Positions 12,801 through 24,800 of a stretch of 64,000 nucleotides of DNA are shown here, in pieces (within the stretch, counting starts at the first letter, position 1; every line of letters starts with the position of its first letter). The translations under genes and the position numbers were made by a program. Origin of the DNA: Corbicula japonica (taxonomy: Eukaryota; Mollusca; Bivalvia; Venerida; Cyrenidae); NCBI GenBank assembly GCA_038501625.1, contig JAZAYU010000035.1:1746001-1810000 (forward strand). The letters run 5' to 3'. A model generated the notes under the pieces. The model was not told the DNA's origin. It was given only the letters and a program-made list of their open reading frames with translations, and made no database searches.

Positions 12801-15800
12801 CCATTGGCCTGACAATTGATAGTGGATTTTCCAGTGATGTTATAACCGGTATTACATGTGATTTCTATGGCAGTTCCGAACGTTGTAACACTTCCATTCG
12901 CTTTGCCATTTTGTGGTGTCGGTTCACTGCAAGCTTAGAAAGAGAGTAAATATATAAAAATGGTATATAACGGACATAATATTTACAATACAGTAAAATA
13001 ATGTACACACACACATAACAAATCGAAGAAAATTAATACGCTAAATATGTCACACCTTAAAATGTTGCAATGTTGTATTATAATGAAACCTATTTGCCTA
13101 ATTATCATAACCTGAATTCTATACTTCATTTACGATATAAATCTTACGAGTATTCAATTATTTTGAAAATAGTCGTAGTCGTTTGTTTGCTCTTTCTCGC
13201 AGTTACATCCGATCACTTAATGTACATACATGTATTTGTCTTTTTTATAAAAAAGTTAAGTAACAATTTTTCATATCGTTATTTAAAATTTCACCTTTCA
13301 AATGATAATGACGACACACTGTCATTATGTTCCTTTTAATTAATAACCTTCTATGTACAATTTATGAAAGGCGTAACAATGTCTTAATGGTTGTAGAATA
13401 GCGATTGTATGTTCCGAAGAGTATCGCAAATTATGATCAAAATACAAGACGCATGGAACACAGTGAACAATAGAGACACGGTATCAGAAATCCGCAATAT
13501 GTGATATAAATCTGAGTCGTTGTAACATTGTCGCGGATACAAGATATAATGTGCTAAAATTATTTTGGGGGTATATTTTGTCTAATGAAGTATGATCACA
13601 GTGAACACTCGAAAGTCCGACCCTACTTCCGATAGCGCTGACTACATGACAAAGAAATCGTGAAGGATCTTGTTAAAAAGCGGGTAAGAAATTGAATAAA
13701 GAGTAATTATTTAATTCTTTTACTTTAAATACTTAGACTAGCAAGAAATAGAGTGCATCGAGTTATGAAATGAACGTGATACAACGTTAACTTCGAAAAA
13801 ATAAGATCGATCACCAAAATTTACAGAAAAATGTCAATCGTGTCACTTCAAACGTTCATTTCAAAGCTTTATTTACATTGTTTGGCCGAAATTCGTTTTA
13901 CTATGTGAAGTGTATTCATTACTTTATCACTTCATGTAGTTAAATCTTGTCCCAACCCGCTAGTTTTCGAAAAACTCGAATTTTTATTTGCACTGGTAGT
14001 GTGACAAGATGGTACGGCTACTAGCAAAGTCTAAAAAACAAATGGTCCGGCTACTAGCAGTCTCTACTAGGGTTGACTAAATAATCTTTTTCATCAATTT
14101 TGTTGTTGTTCTGACGTCATATTATAAATCATTATTAAATATATCTAAAATAATTTGAATATAGGCTAAAAATTGAAATATTTTGATAATTTTCATCGCC
14201 TATTATCTCAGCAGTATGCCGCAATCCCCGTTACAAATATACTTTCGATTTCTCCATTTTCGTAAAAATATTTAAAAAATCCGCCCATATACGTACACAA
14301 TAGACTTGCTTCACTATTTTCTTTCGGCAAAACAGTCGCATTTTGAAACATACTGCATAGAAAGTACATATTTGATGTGAAAATATAACAAATCTTGATA
14401 GCTAGTAGCCGGACTGTCAATTGGCTAGTAGCCGTACCATCTTGTCACACTACCAGTGCACATGAAAATTCGAGTTTTTTGAAAACTAGCGGGTTGGGAA
14501 AAGATTTAACTACATGAAGTGATACAGTAATGGATACACTTCACATAGTAAAACGAATTTCGGCCAAATAATGTAAATAAAGCTTTGAAATGGACGTTTG
14601 AAGTGACACGATTGGCCTTTTTTGTAAATTTTGGTGATCGATCGTATTTTTTCGAAGTTAACGTTGTATCACGTTCATTTTTTTTATAACTCGACGCACT
14701 CTATTTCTTGCTTGTCTAAGTATTAAAAGTAAAGAATTAAATAATTACTCTTTATTCAATTTCTTACCCGCTTTTTAACCAGCTCCTTTGTGATGGCTAT
14801 GTGTATAGTCAGCGCTATCGGAAGTAGGGTCGGACTTTCGAGTGTACACTGTGATGATGACTATATACGCTTCTACGGAAAACGAAAGCTTCACAACATT
14901 GCATACAATGGACGATACACTAAAGTGTATTTAGTCGGAATAAATAATAAATATATTAACATTATTATGGTACATTGTGGGGTTTCTTTAAAAAAATATT
15001 ACTACACTTATGATAATCAAATAATAATTCATTAATTTTAAATTTTGACTTTCTGCAGAGATGCATTACCTTTGCCTATCACTTAATACAGTTCTTAAAA
15101 GTACATGAGGAATAATGTTAAGCATAACTGCATACAACAGATAATCTTTTATTCAGTTGTGATTAAAAATATACTTAAGCTTTTTTACTTAATATGTTGC
15201 ACTGTGGATTGTCACTCCAGGTTCCATTGGCTAGACAATTGATTGTGGACTTTCCTGTGATGTTATAACCTGTATTACATGTGATTTCTATGGCAGAACC
15301 AAACGTTGTATCACTTCCATTCGCTGTGCCATTTTGTGGTGTCGGATCACCACAAGCTGAGAAAGATAGTGAATTTATAAAATTGATACACAAATAATGT
15401 TTCGTGATACAGTTAATAAATATTAAAAAAAAAACAAAACATTTTTATATCTTCGAAGCCGATGGTCAAACGTTAAACAATGTACTTTTGCAAATAAAAA
15501 GAATTTGCCATATAATTGTTGCCTGGAAATTTTACTTCTCAAATGATAATGACGGTATTCTGTATTTGTGTTCCTTTTATTGTATATCCTTCTAGCACAA
15601 TATATGAAAGGCGCAACAATGTCGTAAAAATTGTAGAATAGCGACTGAATTTTGAAGTTCTGTATGTTCCGAAGAGTACCGGAAATTATTATCAAAATTC
15701 AAGGCGCATAGACAACAGTAAACTATAGAGAAACGGTATCAGAAATCCGCACTGTTGGATATGATGTAAAAAACTAACCCGCTAATCATTGTCGCGGATA

Positions 15801-18800
15801 CAAGATGTATTGTGCTTAAATCATTCTTGGGTATTTTTTTCTATAATGAAGTATGTTGGCTATATACGCTTCTACGGAAAAACAAAAGCTACAAACCCTA
15901 CACACTATGGACAATACATTACAGTGTAGTCGGTCGGAATAAATAATAATTTAAACTTATTTACATATGATGGTGCATTGTGGGTTGCCACTCCAGGTTC
16001 CGTTTGCCTGGCAAATGATTTGTGAACTTCCAGTGATGGTATAACCGGTAACACATGTGATTTGTACGGCAGTACCAAACGATGTGGCAGAACTATTTGC
16101 TTTGCCGTGCTGTGGAGTCGGGTCACTGCAGTCTGGAAAAAGAGAGCGACCTCCTAAACGGGATATATGCAATGCTTTAAATTAGTGATAAATGAATGGT
16201 AGAACAGTGGAATACAACAACGTCCAAGATGAATAACAAGCATATTTTCTTTCTTAAAATTATTACGTCACTTATGATAATCAAAAAATAATTCATTAAT
16301 TTAAATTTTGACTTTCTGGAGCCACGCATTACCTTTGCCTGTCACTTAATATATCTCTAAAAAGTATATGAGGAATAATGTACGCATCACTGCATTCAAA
16401 CAAAATTTTTTATTCAGTTGGTATTAATAATATACTTAAGCTTTATTACTTATTATGTTGCACTGTGGCTTGCCACTCCAGGTTCCATTGGTCAGACAAT
16501 TGATTGTGGATTTTCCAGTGATATTATAACCGGTATTACATGTGATTTCTATGGCAGTTCCGAACGTTGTAACACTTCCATTCGCTTTGCCATTTTGTGG
16601 CGTCGGATCACCACAAGCTTAGAAAGAAAATGAATTTATAAAATTGATACAAAAATTATGTTTTATTGATACAGTAAAATATTTAAAAAAAACAAACATT
16701 ATTTTTATTTCTTCTAATTGGAACATAAAAAATTAAAGAATGTATTTTTGCATATAAAAACACTTTGCCATATCGTTGCTTTGAAATTTCACTTCTCAAA
16801 GGATAACGACGGCATTCTGTCAGTGTGTTCCTTTTATTATATATATCCTTCAATTACAATATATGAAAGGCGTAACAACGTTGTAATGGTTGAAGAATAG
16901 CGATGGAATTTTGGAGTTTGCTATGTTCCGAAGTGTACCGGACATAATGATCGAAATACATGTACAAGTCGCATAAGACACAGTAAAATCTAGAGACACG
17001 GTATCTTACAGTGTATTTAGTCGGAATAAATAATAAACATATTTACCACTGGCGCTTGACCAGCCGCCCCACCCCCTGCCAACCCTTACTAATACGCCCT
17101 TTTTTGTAAAAATGGTGTCAAGACACTAATATTATTCCATTCTATTAAAATATGCGAAAATACACCGACAAAATCGTATTCTAAAAAAATTATATTTCTA
17201 TGTATATAATTGAATAATGGTCAGGAACGGCTCCAGACCTTAGCCCCGTTCGAGAGGCTGTTTCTCCTACAATACTGTGGGTTCCAGCCTGACAGCTGTT
17301 TGGTTCAACGCAAGAGGGTATGATCTAACAGTAAATGTCAAAAAGTCTCATCAAAAGCTCGAAATACGCGTAATATTCAACAAAAAACGGCCTCCGAAAT
17401 GCAGGTTCTTTTTTCATAGATTCTTCACCCCCGTGCGACTTCCGGAAATCCTTGACGCTTTTGTTATGAGCGTTCTAATTGGTCGAACAATTTGTGTGCA
17501 AAGTATGTCCCAGACTACGTCAATAGTTCTACCAATCAGACCAAACAGAAATATTTTTTATTAAGTTTGGATTAATAATATACTAAAGATTTATTACTAA
17601 TTATGTTGCACTGCGGATTGTCACTCCAGGTTCCATTTGCCTGGCAAATGATGTGTGAACTTCCACTGATTTTATACCCGGCATCACATGTGATTGCTAT
17701 GGCAGAACCAAACGATTTGGCAGAACTATTTGCTCTGCCGTGCTGTGGAGTCGGGTCACTGCAGTCTGGAAAAGAGAGCAACTTCCTGAACAGAACGTTT
17801 GCGACGCATTAAAATAATGATAAATGAATGGTAGAACAGTGGAACACAACAACATCCAAGACGAACGACAAGCCAAGTTTTTATTACTAAAATTACTACA
17901 CTGGCAAATAATCTGTGACATTAATTTTATAATTTGACTTTCCGTAGTCACGTATTACCTTTACCTATCACTTAATATACATTGTGGTTCTAAACTAGTA
18001 TGTGAGGTATATTGTTACGCATCACTGCATATAACAGATAATTTACTTTATTCAGTTGGAATTCATAATATTCTTAAGCTTTATTACTTAATATGTTGCA
18101 CTGTGGATTGTCACTCCAGGTTCCATTGGCCTGACAAATGATTGTGGATTTTCCTGTGATGTTATATCCTGTATCACAAGTGATTTCTATGGCAGTACCA
18201 AACGTTGTAACAGTTCCATTCGCTTTTCCATTTTGTGGTGTCGGATCACCACAAGCTGAGAAAGATAGTTTATTGATAGAATTGATACACAAAAAATGTT
18301 TCGCGATGAAGAAAAAGTAAAAAAAAACAACATAATTTTTATATCTTCTAAGTCGAACGTCAAAACATTAAAGAATGTACATTTGCATATAAAAACAATT
18401 TGCCATATTTGCGTTTCACTTCTCAAATGATAATGATGGCATGCTGTCATTATGATCCTTTTTATTATATCCTAGTCTAACATATAAAACGCATAACAAT
18501 CTCGTAATGGTTGTAGGATAGCGATGGAATTTAGGAGTCGGTATGTTCCGAAGAGTACCGGAAATTATGATAAAAATACAAGACGCATAGAACACAGTGA
18601 ACTAGAGAGATACCGTATCAGAAATATGCACTGTGCGATATGAATTTACAAATCTGTCTTGTTATATCATTGTCGCGGATACAAGATGCTATATTGTTCT
18701 TAAATCATTCTTTGGTGCATTTTGTATAAGGACGTATAATGGTTAAAAAAGCCTCTACGGAAAAAAAGTTACACAACACTGCATATGATGGACAATACAT

Positions 18801-21800
18801 TACAGTTTTCAGTCCGAATAAATAATAAACATATTTACATATTATGGTGCATTGTGGGTTGCCACTCCAGGTCCCATCTGCCTGGCAAATGATTTGTGAA
18901 CTTCCAGTGATGTTATAACCGGTATCACATGCGATTGCTATGGCAGTACCAAACGATGTGGCAGAACTATTTGCTATGCCGTGCTGTGGAGTCGGGTCGC
19001 TGCAGTCTGGAAAAGAGAGCAACTTCCTTAACAGAACGTCTGCGATACATTAAAATAATGATAAATGAATGGTAGAACAGTGGAACACAACATCATTCAA
19101 GACGAATGACAAGCCAAGTTTTCATTATTAAAATGATAACTACACTGATAAATAATCTGAGACATTAATTTAATAATTTGACTTTCCGTATTACCTTTAC
19201 CAATCACTTAATATACATTGTTGTTCTAAACTAGTATATGAGGAATATTGTTACGCATCACTGCATATAACAGATAATTTACTTTATTCAGTTGGTATTA
19301 ATAATATACTTAAGCGTTTTTACTTATTATGTTGCACTGTGGATTGTCACTCCATGTTCCATCGGCCTGACAATTGATTGTGGATTTTCCAGTGATGTTA
19401 TAACCGGTATTACATGTAATTTCTATGGCAGTTCCGAACGTTGTAACACTTCCATTCGCTTTTCCATTTTGTGGTGTCGGTTCACTGCAAGCTTAGAAAG
19501 AGAGTAAATATATAAAAATGGTATATAACGGACATAATGTTTACAATACAGTAAAATAATGTACACACACATAACAAATCGAAGAATATTAATACGCTAA
19601 ATATACATGTCACACCTTAAAATGTTGCAATGTTGTATTATAATGAAACCTATTTGCCTAATTATCATAACCTGAATTCTATACTTCATTTACGATTTAA
19701 ATCTTACGAGTATTCAATTATTTTGAAAATAGTCGTAGTCGTTTGTTTGCTCTTTCTCGCAGTTACATCCGATCACTTAATGTACATACATGTATTTGTC
19801 TTTTTTATAAAAAAGTTAAGTAACAATTTTTCATATCGTTATTTAAAATGTCACCTTTCAAATGATAATGACGACACACTGTCATTATGTTCCTTTTAAT
19901 TAATAACCTTCTATGTACAATTTATGAAAGGCGTAACAATGTCTTAATGGTTGTATAATAGCGATGGTATGTTCCGAAGTGTATCGCAAATTATGATCAA
20001 AATACAAGACGCATGGAACACAGTGAACAATAGAGACACGGTATCAGAAATCCGCAATATGTGATATAAATCTGAGTCGTTGTAACATTGTCGCGGATAC
20101 AAGATGTAATGTGCTAAAATTATTTTGGGGGTATAATTTGTCTAATGAAGTATGATAACAGTGAACACTCGAAAGTCCGACCCTACTTCCGATAGCGCTG
20201 ACTACATGACATAGAAATCGTGAAGGATCTTGTTAAAAAGCGGGTAAGAAATTGAATAAAGAGTAATTATTTAATTCTTTTAATTTAAACACTTAGACTA
20301 GCAAGAAATAGAGTGCATCGAGTTATAAAATGAACGTGATACAACGTTAACTTCGAAAAAATACGATCGATCACGAAAATTTACAAAAAAAATGTCAATC
20401 ATGTCACTTCAAACGTTCATTTCAAAGCTTTATTTACAGTGTTCGGCCGAAATTCGTTTTACTATGTGAAGTGTATTCATTACTTTATCACGTCATGTAG
20501 TTAAATCTTGTCCCAACCCGCTAGTTTTCGAAAAATTCGATATTTTATTTGCACTGGTAGTGTGACAAGATGGTACGGCTACTAGCAAAGTCTAAAAAAC
20601 AAATGGTCCGGCTACTATCAGTCTCTACTAGGGTTGACTAAGTAATCTTTTTCATCAATTTTGTTGTTGTTCTGACGTCATATTATAAATCATTATTAAA
20701 TATCTCTAAAATAATTTGAATATAGGCTAAAAAATGAATTATTTTGATAATTTTCATCGCCTATTATCTCTGTAGCAGTATGCCGCAATCCCCGTTACAA
20801 ATACTGTATATTACATGTAATTTCTATGGCAGAACCAAACGTTGTAACACTTCCATTCGCTGTGCCATTTTGTGGTGTCGGATCACCACAAGCTGAGAAA
20901 GATAGTGAATTAATAAAATTGATACACAAATAATGTTTCGTGATACAGTTAATAAATATTAAAAAAACAAACATTTTTATATCTTCGAAGCCGATGGTCA
21001 AACGTTAAACAATGTACTTTTGCAAATAAAAAGAATTTGCTATATAATCGTCGCCTGGAAATTTTACTTCTCAAATGGTAATGACGATATTATGTAATTG
21101 TGTTCCTTTTATTATATATCCTTCTAGCACAATATATGAAAGGCGCAACAATGTCGTAAAAGTGGTAGAATAGCGACTGAATTTTGAAGTTCTGTATGTT
21201 CCGAAGAGTACCGGAAATTATTATCAAAATTCAAGGCGCATAGACAACAGTAAACTATAGAGAAACGGTATCAGAAATCCGCACTGTTGGATATGATGTA
21301 AAAAACTGACCCGCTGTATCATTGTCGCGGATACAAGATGTATTGTGCTAAAATCATTCTTGGGTATTTTTTTCTATAATGAAGTATGTTGGCTATATAC
21401 GCTTCTACGGAAAAACAAAAGCTACAAACCCTGCACACTATGGGCAATACATTACAGTGTATTCGGTCGGAATAAATAATAATTTAAACTTATTTACATA
21501 TGATGGTGCATTGTGGGTTGCCACTCCAGGTTCCGTTTGCCTGGCAAATGATTTGTGAACTTCCAGTGATGGTATAACCGGTAACACATGTGATTTGTAC
21601 GGCAGTACCAAACGATGTGTCAGAACTATTTGCTTTGCCGTGCTGTGGAGTCGGGTCACTGCAGTCTGGAAAAGGAGAGCGACCTTCTAAACGGGATATA
21701 TGCAATGCTTTAAATTAGTGATAAATGAATGGTAGAACAGTGGAATACAACAACGTCCAAGACGAATAACAAGCATATTTTCTTTACTAAAATTATAACG

Positions 21801-24800
21801 TCACTTATGATAATCAAAAATAATTTATTAATTTAAATTTTGACTTTCTGGAGCCACTAATTACCTTTGCCTGTCACTTAATATATCTCTAAAAAGTATA
21901 TGAGGAATAATGTACGCATCACTGCATTCAAACAGAATTTTTTTTATTCAGTTGGTATTAATAATATACTTAAGCTTTATTACTTATTATGTTGCACTGT
22001 GGCTTGCCACTCCAGGTTCCATTGGCCAGACAATTGATTGTGGATTTTCCAGTGATATTATAACCGGTATTACATGTGATTTCTATGGCAGTTCCGAACG
22101 TTGTAACACTTCCATTCGCTTTGCCATTTTGTGGCGTCGGATCACCACAAGCTTAGAAAGAAAATGAATTTATAAAATTGATACAAAAAATATGTTTTAT
22201 TGATACAGTAAAATATTAAAAAAAACAACATTATTTTTATTTCTTCTAATTGGAACATAAAAAATTAAAGAATGTATTTTTGCATATAAAAACATTTTGC
22301 CATATCGTTGCTTTGAAATTTCACTTCTCAAAGGATAACGACGGCATTCTGTCATTGTGTTCCTTTTATTATATATATCCTTCAATTACAATATATGAAA
22401 GGCGTAACAACGTCGTAATGGTTGAAGAATAGCGATGGAATTTTGGAGTTTGCTATGTTCCGAAGTGTACCGGAAATAATGATCGAAATACATGTAAAAG
22501 TCGCATAAGACACAGTAAAATCTAGAGACACGGTATCTTACAGTGTATTTAGTCGGAATAAATAATAAACATATTTACCACTGGCGCTTGACCAGCCGCC
22601 CCAACCCCTGCCAACCCTTACTAATACGCCCTTTTTTGTAAAAATGGTGTCAAGTCACTAATATTATTCCATTCTATTAAAAATATGCGAAAATACACCG
22701 TCAAAATCGTATTCTAAAAAAATTATATTTCTATGTATATAATTGAATAATGGTCAGGAACGGCTCCAGACCCTAGCCCCGTTCGAGAGGCTGTTTCTCC
22801 TACAATACTGTGGGTTCCAGCCTGACAGCTGTTTGGTTCAACGCAAGAGGGTATGATCTAACAGTAAATGTCAAAAAGTCTCACCAAGCTCGAAATACGC
22901 GTAATATTCAACAAAAAACGGCCTCCGAAATGCAGGTTATTTTTTCATAAATTCTTCACCCCCGTGCGACTTCCGGAAATCCCTGACGCTTTTGTTATGA
23001 GCGTTCTGATTGGTCGAACAATTTGTGTGCAAAGTATGTCCCGGACTACGTCAATAGTTCTACCAATCAGACCAATCAGACATATCTTTTATTTAGTTTG
23101 GCTTAATAATATACTAAAGATTTATTACTAATTATGTTGCACTGCGGATTGTCACTCCAGGTTCCATTTGCCTGGCAAATGATGTGTGAACTTCCACTGA
23201 TGTTATAACCGGCATCACATTTGATTGCTGTTGCAGAACCAAACGACTTGGCAGAACTATTTGCTCTGCCGTGCTGTGGAGTCGGGTCACTGCAGTCTGG
23301 AAAAGAGAGCAACTTCCTTAACAGAACGTTTGCGACGCATTAAAATAATGATAAATGAATAGAAGAACAGTGGAACACAACAACATCCAAGACGAACGAC
23401 AAGCCAAGTTTTTATTACTAAAATTACTACACTGGCAAATAATCTGTGACATTAATTTAATAATTTGACTTTCCGTAGTCACGTATTACCTTTACCTATC
23501 ACTTAATATACATTGTGGTTCTAAACTAGTATATGAGGAATATTGTTACGCATCACTGCATATAACAGATAATTTACTTTATTCAGTTGGAATTCATAAT
23601 ATTATTAAGCTTTATTACTTATTATGTTGCACTGTGGATTGTCACTCCAGGTTCCATTGGCCTGACAAATGATTGTGGATTTTCCTGTGATGTTATATCC
23701 TGTATCACAAGTGATTTCTATGGCAGTACCAAACGTTGCAACAGTTCCATTCGCTTTTCCATTTTGTGGGGTCGGATCACCACAAGCTGAGAAAGATAGT
23801 TTATTGATAGAATTGATACATAAATAATGTTTTGCGCTGAAGAAAAAGTAAGAAAAAACAACATAATTTTTATATCTTCTAAGTCGAACGTCAAAACATT
23901 AAAGAATGTACATTTGCATATAAAAACAATTTGCCATATTTGCGTTTCACTTCTCAAATGATAATGATGGCATGCTGTCATTATGATCCTTTAATTATAT
24001 TCTAGTCTAACATATAAAACGCATAACAATCTCGTAATGGTTGTAGGATAGCGATGGAATTTAGGAGTCGGTATGTTCCGAAGAGTACCGGAAATTATGA
24101 TAAAAATACAAGACGCATAGAACACAGTGAACTAGACAGATACCGTATCAGAAATATGCACTGTGCGATATGAATTTACAAATCTGTCTTTTTATATCAT
24201 TGTCGCGGATACAAGATGCTATATTGTTCTTAAATCATTCTTTGGTGCATTTTGTATAAGGACGTATAATGGTTATATAAGCTTCTACGAAAGAAAGTTA
24301 CACAACACTGCATATGATGGACAATACATTACAGTGTTTTCAGTCGGAATAAATAATAAACACATTTACATATTATGGTGCATTGTGGGTTGCCACTCCA
24401 GGTCCCATCTGCCTGGCAAATGATTTGTGAACTTCCAGTGATGTTATAACCGGTATCACATGCGATTGCTATGGCAGTACCAAACGATGTGGCAGAACTA
24501 TTTGCTGTGCCGTGCTGTGGAGTCGGGTCGCTGCAGTCTGGAAAAGAGAGCAACTTCCTTAACAGAACGTCTGCGATGCATTAAAATAATGATAAATGAA
24601 TGGTAGAACAGTGGAACACAACATCATTCAAGACGAATGACAAGCCAAGTTTTCATTACTAAAATGATTACTACACTGATAAATAATCTGTGACATTAAT
24701 TTAATAATTTGACTTTCCGTAGTCACGTATTACCTTTACCTTTCACTTAATATACATTGTTGTTCCAAACTAGTATATGAGGAATATTGTTACGCATCAC

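Larger units (their letters stand above)
1956..24369 (-). repeat. Higher-order tandem array: four units of seven CCP exons
   Basis: Unit starts (A exons) are 1956, 6741, 12276 and 18839, with the next A at 24370. Unit lengths are 4,785, 5,535, 6,563 and 5,531 bp. The order in each unit is A, C, D, E, F, G, B in + coordinates, or B, G, F, E, D, C, A in transcript order. Length differences come from the foldback element near D: complete in unit 3, about 1.03 kb shorter in units 2 and 4, and a further 0.75 kb shorter in unit 1. Introns are as conserved as exons, so units were copied as blocks of DNA. Confidence 0.92.

Noticed and set aside
14208..14420. Minus-strand 70-codon frame in the foldback centre
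   Set aside because: It lies in the spacer of a non-autonomous foldback element, is absent from the other units and shows no transposase motif.
1956..24369. Array as a pure assembly artefact (duplicated haplotype joined in tandem)
   Set aside because: Units differ by ordered, nested deletions and private substitutions, and the chimeric exon needs real recombination. The exact unit number could still be an assembly error; only raw reads can tell.
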